Origin: Didymodactylos carnosus
Lineage: Eukaryota; Rotifera; Eurotatoria; Philodinida; Philodinidae
Assembly (NCBI GenBank): GCA_905250885.1
Contig: CAJNOQ010002911.1
Span: forward strand, 1 to 22,177
Reading direction: 5' to 3'
Length of the DNA: 22,177 nucleotides
The position numbers and the translations under genes were made by a program. Positions 1 through 9,000 of the stretch are shown piece by piece. The stretch's first letter is position 1. The number at the start of each line of letters is the position of its first letter. Under the pieces are notes generated by a model, which had not been told where the DNA came from, made no database searches, and worked only from the letters and a program-made list of their open reading frames with translations.

Positions 1-234
1 GTTCATCATCCAAATTTTTACGTATTTCTTAATAGTTTAAAAGAAGATTTTGCGTTCAATACGGCTATTATAACACAAACTTCTGCCACTGGTGCAACAC
101 CATCACGTAAAAAATTATATGTTCAACGAAATACACGCATTCTTGTTTTGGAAAAAAGATATCAAGAACACAAATTAACATTAAATGAATTTCACGACCG
201 AAGTATGAAACTGATTGGTATTAATAAATTCTAA
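1..234 (+). CDS. C-terminal end of a MULE/FLYWCH-type transposase-like ORF (partial)
   Basis: An open frame enters from the window edge and runs 77 codons to a TAA at 232-234. The pattern starts with HPNFYVFLNSLKED, followed by a polar linker with SRKKLY, then a basic helix-like part (RILVLEKRYQEHK) and an end at LIGINKF. This HPN-[FY]-x-F-x(3)-LK opening, a basic 'RKK-Y' linker and a charged tail resemble the extreme C-terminus of MULE transposase proteins, often fused to FLYWCH zinc fingers in invertebrates. The catalytic DDE region and any FLYWCH finger would lie outside the window. The family call rests on motif memory only. It could be a live element, a domesticated copy or a remnant; no internal stop is seen in the visible part. 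Confidence 0.45.
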   Translation, partial: VHHPNFYVFLNSLKEDFAFNTAIITQTSATGATPSRKKLYVQRNTRILVLEKRYQEHKLTLNEFHDRSMKLIGINKF

Positions 235-316
235 GTTTTCTTTTCTTTTTCTGTATTACAAAATATAAATTTTTCATACATATCACTTAATTAGTATATA
301 TATCAATTAAGAAAAT

Positions 317-403
317 AGTCGGCAAAACGAGAACCATAGATTTTTATATTTTTAGAAAAGTCGGCAAAACGAGAATATTTTTAATGAGTAGGCGAAACGA
401 GAA
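317..403 (+). repeat. Three degenerate copies of a 17-nt unit
   Basis: The unit agtcggcaaaacgagaa occurs at 317-333 and 359-375. A third copy with two changes (agtaggcgaaacgagaa) is at 387-403. Starts are 42 and 28 nt apart, so spacing is irregular, and there are only three copies. It begins about 80 nt downstream of the transposase-like stop codon, so it may be part of that element's 3' end (inference). Confidence 0.7.
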
Positions 404-2552
404 TACACCACCGGATGCATGCTTGCTCTACAAAAGTAGAGTATGACTGCCGAATGCGTACAAAATAAAGATAAATGGGCTCTTGGCCCAAGCTTTTCAA
501 GTAAATTTGCTCGGAAAAGCTATACTTCTCTTTACTCCAGGGCCACAAATAGGAGCAGAACATTAGGGGAGGGGGTGGAGGTGTAAAACAAAATTTCTCT
601 TTGAGGTAGTGTGATATTGATAAAAACAGTTTTTTTGAATAATGGATAAAATAACAACAGCTTTTTCAATCATTCGGGGGCAGGTGCGCACCTTCCCGTT
701 ATTTGCGCCCTGCCTTACTCTTGTATATTTTGCACAGTAAAATCAGCTAATATGTTTCTAGACAATGAATGATAATAAAATCTTCTTGTAACACTTACCG
801 ATTAATATTTTTTCTGATGTGTGTGAATAGCTGAAGTATATAGTATTGCAACAGAAATATTATTGTTTTGACAAATAATATAGAGTGACCGATTGCATTC
901 CTAGGCAGAAACGTGATCTCTGTAGACTATTATTTTTAAAAAAACTAGTGCATTTTGTAGAACAGACATTCGTGTATATGAATATCTCAACTTTTTCTTC
1001 ATTCCATTACTAATTAAGCCTTTAACTTGATTACATTTATAATTTTAATGAAACCAAATATGGTTAAAAACAGCACTGTTAATTTTAGGTCGTCTACTGG
1101 CTAAAAAATATTCTCTTTTTCGTCAAATTATATCAGATAGTAGAGAAGAGTCCACTGAACAACTCTCTCATTTAGACTAGATCGAAAAACGGCATCTAGA
1201 AGTTTATGGAGATCGGTTTTTGTGTTTTACATGCAGTGGTCGGAATTCCCCCAAATGAGGTCTTTTTCCAAAAAATGGCTGTCCTTTTTTAATGTAAGTT
1301 CTCACTAACTAACTGTTAATTAAGGGAAGGTGATCTCAACTTGCCAAGCACATGATTGTAAAGTGCTCAAAATTCTCTACGAGGTGAGCTAATTATTAAT
1401 TAGAAAAGTTCGCCGTTCAGCAAAAGTTGTTTTACACTGCGACCAAGTCAAAAACCATACAGAAAAGAGATGAATAAGTCTGCTGGGATGAAGAAATAGG
1501 TAGAAAGAATGCCAGTTTCTCTTCTTAGATATAGACAGGTAAAGAAAATAAGAACTTAACAATTTGTTAGTAATGAGATTTGTATACATCTAAGTAGATG
1601 TAATATATAACTTATATTTATACAAGTTTTATTTTCAATTATTTGCTAAAATAGCAAAAATCATAGATAAGGTAGACGTTTCACTGCACATTTAATGAAA
1701 ACATTGACACAGTAAATTCTATTTTAGATTATCTCCTCACGTGAATTCTTCTGCTGGCAGCCATCGCCGGCATCAATATGCGCGCGAGGAGAGGATATTA
1801 TAAATATTAACAGATCGGTTACAGTTGCAGCACTGAATTGTTACCAGCACTAGTATCATTTGTGCATCGTTCAAAATCTAACACATGAATTAATCAAATT
1901 TGACTTGAGTCTAACATAATTAAGTCAACAAGCAACAGATTAAAAATAGTCTGTTCAAGAGTACAATAGTCAATATAATGGACAAAGAAACAATGTAGAT
2001 AGGACACTTGTCTGGAAATATTATCTCTCCATTTCTCTTGCCAGAGGTGTCTTGTCTAGGTACCAGAATGACTTTGTGTCTAACAAGAGTCTCGATGCAT
2101 TTCCGGTAACCTGAACGCAACTACTGATTTATTCATGACTGAAGGGCGACTAAATGTCTTGGCCGAACTAATGTCTTGTGACTTTTTGATGCGTTAGTGA
2201 TGTCTATTGAAAGTATCTAAGCTATTTAGATTAAAAAAAAAGTAATGATTTAGAAGTGTTTTGTTAAGACATCAAGGCGGCTAACAGTAAAAAAGATGAG
2301 AAAATGCACCTAATGTGCCTTCATTACGCGTTGTGGAGGCATGTTGAAGCCATCAGAGTGGTTTATTGAGACACTTTTTTTTTGACAGTGCAGGCATGCA
2401 TCGAGACGAGAAACCTTGATGCTGTAGTCTCGAATCTCGAAAAGTTTCGACACCTGAAACTTTAGTCTCGAAACTCTCCGTATGGCTGTGTACCTCTTTT
2501 ATTACTTGTGTAGAGTCTTCTCATTTGCTGATAAAATCCCGCAACCTCCCAG
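404..2552. other. Gene-free stretch with no identified feature
   Basis: This 2.1-kb AT-rich stretch has no frame with convincing protein character; the short open frames are isolated and low in complexity. I saw no tRNA-like fold or rRNA. A small patch at 2425-2472 repeats tagtctcgaa twice with interspersed tcgaaa palindromes. A GC-richer patch at 1740-1795 stands out in composition but shows no recognisable element. Confidence 0.5.
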
Positions 2553-2618
2553 GTCGAATTCACCCGATCGGATTCTTTTAATTCCGGTGATTTCCGGAGA
2601 TCGAGCGTCCGATCGGAT
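2553..2618 (+). repeat. 66-bp segment whose inverted copy lies at 3371-3436
   Basis: Positions 2553-2618 match the reverse complement of 3371-3436 over 66 nt without a gap, with 8 mismatches counted by eye (about 88% identity). Both copies are rich in ccggat/gatcgga motifs. The partner sits inside the loop of the foldback at 2849-3803, while this copy lies outside it. The arrangement is therefore not part of the same simple palindrome and suggests an older related insertion or an inversion. Confidence 0.8.
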
Positions 2619-2848
2619 CCGGAGATCGAAATCTGCTCAATTCCTTCATGTTCCGATATTTGGTTGTTGGAGGATCCAGAGATCGGATCCGATATTCGAT
2701 ACCAGTCGAATCCGTTAATTTCCGGTGACCGGAAATTGACGGATCCTGTGATGTGCACTTTATTCCGTTTTCTTTCTTTCCTGTGCGCTTAATATATTCA
2801 CCATTTTATTCCACGACAGGAGCACTTTAAATACGACACTATAGATTG

Positions 2849-3803
2849 TTATAACACGGTTATTGAAAATTGCTCAGATTTGCGGAATGCCTCATTTTGT
2901 AGAAAAATGTTTGTCCTATATATTTGCAAGGAAGATAAACTAAACATTGAAAGAGAAAAGCGTTTTTAACGAAGTACTGAAGAGACACAAACAGTTATAT
3001 AACTGGTGACGAGTAAGTGTCATGAAATCCGGATTATTAAAATCCTTCTTTTAACTCAACCGAAAACTATTCATCCAGAATCCAATATGTCCGGATGAAT
3101 CATTTGCCGAACATGTTGGAATCCGGATGACTTATTTCCGGATGAATTTCCCTCTATCAACTCCGGTAATTTCTTAAAAAACTTCTCAAATCTGGGAAAA
3201 AGTTCTGGACGAGTTTGTCACTTGTAATAAAAAGCAATGCAAATCCGCATGTCATAGAGTATAATAGTAATACTAGTAGCTTCATTATTAAAGTATATTT
3301 TGAGTTGGTTTCATTCATAAAGCATGTCCTGGTCATGACATGTCATGATTCGAGTGGTATCGGATATCGAATCCAATCGGACGTTGGATCTCCGGAAATC
3401 ATCGGAATTAAAAGGATCCAATCGTGCGAATTCGACATGGGTTGCATTGCCTGTTATTACAACTCAAAAAGTCATACAGAATATTTTTTACGGAAGTTGA
3501 TCGAGGAAATTCATCCGGAAATTTTACGGACTTTTAAATCTGGATGAAATTACATCCGGATAGAGTTATACGGGCGAGTGGGATTTCCAGATAAAAAGGC
3601 ATCCTTGACTTAAAAATATCCGGATTTTATGACACTCTACGCTGGTGACCAGTTACCGTGTACAGTTATGGCGTTTAAAATGCTGATTTTTTGTTAAAAT
3701 TAACTTTAAACTTTTTTTGTTTCAACAAATATATAGAACAAACATTTGTCTACAAAATGAGACATTCCGCAAGTTTGAGCGATTCTTAATAACCGCGTTA
3801 TAA
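2849..3803. mobile_element. 955-bp foldback (inverted-repeat) element
   Basis: Three inverted pairs share one centre near 3326. The outer 78-bp pair is 2849-2926 with 3726-3803 (9 mismatches, no gap). The next pair is 3017-3034 with 3618-3635 (gtgtcat-aaatccggat). An inner pair is 3138-3150 with 3506-3518 (ccggatgaatttc). The arms thus extend about 320 bp each around a loop at about 3171-3484. The tccggat motif recurs throughout. No transposase frame is present; the longest frame inside, at 3215-3547, crosses the loop and has no recognisable domain. This is the structure of a non-autonomous foldback or long-TIR MITE. No target-site duplication was identified. Confidence 0.8.
2992..3007. repeat. 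16-bp palindromic direct repeat, copy 1 (copy 2 at 3819-3834)
   Basis: The 16-mer cagttatataactggt is identical at 2992-3007 and 3819-3834. Its first 14 nt are a perfect palindrome. One copy lies inside the left arm of the foldback and the other 15 nt beyond its right end, so the pair is not placed symmetrically around the element. Confidence 0.85.
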
Positions 3804-3818
3804 TAATTTTTTTAACAG

Positions 3819-3834
3819 CAGTTATATAACTGGT
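3819..3834. repeat. 16-bp palindromic direct repeat, copy 2
   Basis: Exact second copy of the 16-mer at 2992-3007, just right of the foldback. It may mark an element boundary or a preferred palindromic insertion target; the sequence alone does not decide. Confidence 0.8.
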
Positions 3835-4121
3835 ACATGCCTACCTCTATGCTGTTAAAGCACGACTCCATCATCGTGACGAACTACTATATTAAGGAAA
3901 GAAGAGTAAATTCGACTGGTTTGTTTCATATCGTGTGGTTTGATAAAGTAAGCTATCTCTTGTAACATTTTCGGCTATACAAGGTGCGAGTTTGGATGAT
4001 GAATTTATGTTAGTTCTTAAGTAGTGTGTTTAAGTTAATTACTATACTGTTAATAAATGAATTTAATTTTGTGATGTAAAACTTTTCATCTTGTCATAGT
4101 GTTCATTGATTATGTGTGGTG
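3835..4121 (+). other. Upstream region of PPIP5K (leader/promoter not resolved)
   Basis: This is the DNA between the foldback and the PPIP5K start codon. It is AT-rich and holds no convincing coding segment. An in-frame TGA at 4107-4109 closes the reading frame 12 nt before ATG 4122, which supports that ATG as the first usable start unless an upstream exon is spliced in. No clear TATA box can be assigned. Confidence 0.4.
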
Positions 4122-6026
4122 ATGGACGATTATTTAGTCATGAATAACAATGATTCGCAGGTCTTTGAACCAGAAGAGGATGAAAATGATGAGCTCACTG
4201 AAGAGTGGGAGGTAATAAAATATCAAAAAATGTTATAATTATAAGATCGTCTCTTATCTTTTACTAGTACGAAGACAAGCGACTTATTACTGTTGGTATT
4301 TGCGCAATGTCAAAGAAAGTTAAGGCAAAACCTATGGAAGAAATACTTAATCGAATAGAACAGTTTGAATTTATTAAAATCAGTGTATTCCCGGGTAGAT
4401 ATAACGCTGTCCTTTGTAATTGATTTTATGACTATTTTGTCTTATTTTCAGAAGCCACAATAATAAATAAACCTGTTGAAGAATGGCCGTTTTGCAATGT
4501 GTAACTATCTATTATTATTTGTTCAATCATACATACTACGTTCTTTTTGTTTTTCTCTTTTTTTGTTTGATATCCTTCCATTCGAAAGGATTTCCATTGA
4601 GAAAAGCTCAAGAATACTGCAAGCTACATCGACCGTTTTTAATCAACGATTTGGATAAACAATGGGATATCATGGATCGGTATAGACGGTGAGAAAGAAG
4701 CTAAGAAACATGCCAAATTTTAATTCTTAATTTAGAGTACAAGTACATGAAATATTGAAAGATGCTGGAATTCCTCAACCACGATATGCTTTCATACAAC
4801 GTCCACTCACCGGTACGCAAATGAGATAGCTGATTGACCCATAAATATTTTTAATGGAAATTCGGTTGCTAAAGAAGAGCAAAAGACATGTGTTTATTTC
4901 ATTAACACCTCATACGTGCAAAAATAACAGGTTCATTTTGACACAGATTCAGAATGTTTTTCTTATTTCAATAGGATAGAAAAAAGAACACTTGTACTAC
5001 TAGTAAACAACCGTAGTTTTGTCTGTATATATCAAAATATCTTCCACAGAGAGTCAAACTATGATTTTAATTATCTTTCAGTAGTTTTTCATCAGTTATT
5101 TATTTGTAGATCCTTCTACTGCTGTCTCATCAGGGCTTAACTCAAGCGAGCAGGATGATCAAATTGAAATTAATGGAGAAGTATTTCATAAGCCGTTTGT
5201 AGAAAAACCTGTCAGTGCTGAAAATCATGAAGTTTATATCTATTTTCCTGCTGCAGTCGGTGGAGGAAGTCAAAGATTGTTTCGAAAAGTTTGTTATTTT
5301 GCTTAATAGTCAATATCAAAAAGATGTTGTAGGGTATTTTCTTTTATTACAGATTGGTAGTCGTAGTAGTGTATATACCGTAGAGAACAGTGTTCGTACT
5401 GATGGATCGTATGTTTATGAAGAATTTATGCCTACAGGTATTTATTTCCTCTCTATTATTCTGTTGTCGAGACATTACTATTTATGATCATAAACAGACG
5501 GTACAGATGTGAAAGTGTACACCGTTGGTCCAGAATATGCTCATGCTGAAGCTAGAAAGTCACCCGCACTCGATGGAAAAGTTGAGCGCGATGAGTTTGG
5601 AAAAGAAGTACGGTAAGTAAAAAAAAATCATTACTTATTTTTAATCATTGTAAATTTAATCGCTTTTTGTCCTTAAATAGATATCCTGTAATGCTTCGTG
5701 CTGATGAAAAATTAATAGCAATGAAAATATGTTTGGCATTCAAAGTACACACAAATATTTTTATACTGTCTCTAATATATTCTAATATCTGTGTCTTTTC
5801 AGCAAACTGTATGCGGTTTTGATTTATTGCGTGCAAATGGAAAATCTTATGTATGTGATGTGAACGGTTTTAGCTTTGTAAAGAATGCAGTGAAATATTA
5901 TGATGATTGTGCATCGATATTGGGACATATGATTATACGTGAATTTTCACCAGCATTATCCATCCCATACGCATTGTCATTTCAACCAGAGGATGCCCCA
6001 TTTGTTCCGACTGTTTTTGGAACTAG
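4122..6026 (+). other. PPIP5K: PPIP5K exons 1-10: N-domain and ATP-grasp kinase
   Basis: Exons: 4122-4211, 4268-4394, 4452-4500, 4566-4688, 4736-4812, 5110-5288, 5353-5437, 5498-5612, 5681-5744, 5803-6026. They encode residues 1 to about 377. Conserved blocks seen in order are [76 protein letters not shown] and [20 protein letters not shown]. Asp310, Asp322 and Asn324 align with the Mg/ATP-binding acidic residues of the human kinase domain, so this half should be catalytically competent. The stretch around residues 157-170 ([16 protein letters not shown]) is lineage-specific. The only irregular junction joins exons 3 and 4. Confidence 0.92.
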
Positions 6027-9000
6027 GTATTAAAGCATTTGTGTGTGGATACATGTTAATCGATTTTTATTGGTTTGTATTTTTTTTCTGTTCTAGAATG
6101 GAACTTCGATGTGTAATTGCCGTAATACGACATGGAGATAGAACTCCTAAACAAAAAATGAAAATGGCTGTTTTACATCCGTTGTAAGTGCTCTCGTTTT
6201 TTGGTAATGAACATACCGTTTGCTGAATTTATTTTTTTCTTATAGATTTTTTCAACTTTTTGAAAAATATAAAGGGCATAAAACTGGCCAATTGAAATTG
6301 AAACGTCCTGGACAATTACAGGAAGTACTCGACATTACACGAACATTAGTAAAAGAATTAGATGAAAAAAATATTGAGGTATATTAAAAACTCCGTTTGT
6401 TATTTAATTAAAAAACTTTTTTTTTTTAAAACTATTTAAGAAATTTCCAAATTTACCAGAAACAAAACCAAAATTATTACAATTAAAAATGGTTTTGGAA
6501 ATGTATGGACATTTTTCTGGTATAAATCGAAAAATTCAATTAAAGTATCAACAAAAAAAGGTCGGAGTGTCTCCGAAAAAGTCAAGTAGCGAAGATGGTA
6601 CTATCAGATATATTATCTAAGAAATAATTATTCTTAATAAAGATTATTTTATAGAATTGGGCGATGTACCTACACAACCGTCTCTCTTATTAATTATTAA
6701 ATGGGGCGGACAATTGACAGCGGCTGGTAAAAGTCAAGCAGAAAAATTAGGTGAAGCTTTTAGACGAATGTATCCAGGTGGTCAAGGCGTCGTTGGTGAT
6801 CGTCCCGATGTTGGACTACTGCGTTTACACAGTACATTTCGTCATGATTTAAAAATTTATGCATCTGATGAAGGCAGAGTACAAATGACGGCCGCGGCTT
6901 TCACAAAAGGATTACTCGCTCTCGATGGTGAATTACCGCCTATATTAGTTCAGATGGTGAAAAGTGCAAATACAAATGGTTTACTGGACAATGATGCTGA
7001 TTCGAAGAAAGAACAGACACGGTACAGTACATATAATTTTTCACTAAATATCTGAATATAATCTCGATTTTGATATATTTTAGAGTGAAAGAAACGTTAC
7101 ATGATTTACTAGCAAAAGATCGAGATTTTACGAAAGAGGATTATGACTTAGTAAGAACAAATGAACAAAATAGAACTAAACTTATTTACTTTCTTTCTAT
7201 TAGATTGCACCATCTCGGTCCCGTTCATTAGCAGCATCAATGGCTTTCATTAAAAATCCTGTTAAATTATGTAGAAAAGTTTATGAGTATATACATGAAA
7301 TGACATTGTTGATACGTTCAAAATTGCTCAAATGTGACGGAGGTGCATTATACTTTGTTTTTATCAAATTATAAAAATCATAAATGATACTAATTTTAGA
7401 AGTTTTATATCATTCGGAAACATTCGAATTGGTGTTAAGAAGATGGCATAAATTAGAAAAAGATTTTTATAATGCTCACAAAGATCGTTTTAATATTAAT
7501 AAAATTCCTGATATTTATGATTGTATTAAATATGACTTGTTACACAATAAAAATGCTTTACAATTTGTCCATGCCGAGGATCTATATGTTTGTGTTAAAG
7601 CATTGGCTGATATTGTTGTACCACAAGTAAAATACAACTAACTATTCATTATTTATAGCTAAATTTTTTATATGTTTTCTAAAGGAATATGGAATAACAA
7701 TTGAGGAAAAATTGAATATTGCACGCGGCATAGTTACTCCACTATTACGAAAAATTAGAACCGATTTACAACGTAATCTAACAGGTTATTGGGAAGAAGA
7801 GGAACATATTTTCCAGTTGGATAGAAGGTAGGAAGAGAGTAAGAGAGAGAAATATTAGTATTCGTTTTTGTTCTTCTTAATTTTTGCTTCAATCACCAAT
7901 GTAAATTTTGCTTTATTTGTTCTATCAAATGCATTTCTATTTCTTTTTTGTTGTTGCTTCCCTTGTCTCTTTGTTGATGAACAACAACCGCACCTATCCA
8001 TTTCAGATATTTGAATCAAGATGACAATGATATGAATACTCACAGGTATAAATCTTAAATTGCGCTATTGTTGATTTTTTTTATGTGTGTGAATTGTTTT
8101 TCTTTTATAATTGAAGTGTGACACACTACATTCAAGGTTTTTATAAACGATCTGTGCTTGTTTTTTAGTTGATGTATACGTGCTATTGGTTTGATTTGAG
8201 TGTTATTTTGTTATGTAACGGATTTTTTGAAAATTATTTTGTCATATTATTCTTATTTACACTTGGTGTAATGCACGCATAACGCTATTTTGTCTGTATA
8301 TAGTCAAGTTAAATTTGAGACGAAACTAGTCACTCGATAGTAGCAAGACAAATTTATATATGACTGATCTTTTCTAATGTTCTTAAGTTAAAACTGTTTT
8401 TATCGATATATGGATGTTTGTTTCAACTTCTTTGTATAAACAGAATGTAGATGATCAAAATAACAAGCAATAATCTTGACAGATATGTTTGTTTTGTTTT
8501 AGTAATTCTAAAGGAATTCAAACACCCGGTCGCCATGTTCGTACAAGATTATATTTTACAAGCGAAAGTCATGTACATTCTCTTTTAAATATGATACGCT
8601 ATGGTGGTTTAATTGATGTACGGGAAACAATATGGTAAAAAATAATTTTTTCTTTTAATATTTCGAAAAAAACTTTAGGTAGGTAGTGATGAACAATGGA
8701 AACGATCTATGGACTATTTGGATACGGTATCCGAGCTAAACTATTTAACTCAAATCGTTATTATGTTATACGAAGATCCGAGCGAAGACAATACTAGCGA
8801 ACGTCGGGTATAGAATATTAGAAATGATTTTGATTTGTCTTTTTTACATGTTTTGCATGATCATTTTAGTTCCATGTTGAATTGCATTTCTCACCAGGTG
8901 CATTTGCGTGTTTTGATTCACCCGCTGATGTAAGACAAATTTAATATAATTTCTATCTAATCTGTCCTATTAATTATTAAAAAAACAGCTGGTATTGTTG

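Noticed and set aside
317..403. CRISPR-like array
   Set aside because: Only three degenerate copies with unequal spacing, in a genome with spliceosomal introns.
1731..1796. Short inverted ctcctc/gaggag pair in a GC-richer patch
   Set aside because: Only about 8-10 imperfectly matching bases; no further structure or flanking repeats.
2462..2758. Overlapping open frames of 98 aa (-) and 78 aa (+)
   Set aside because: They overlap each other and the 66-bp inverted-repeat segment, and are full of Arg/Ser/Asp/Pro from the gatcgga/ccggat repeats. No domain or splice context.
3215..3547. 110-aa open frame on +
   Set aside because: It lies across the loop and right arm of the foldback, including the inverted 66-bp copy; it starts at a TTG and has no recognisable protein pattern.
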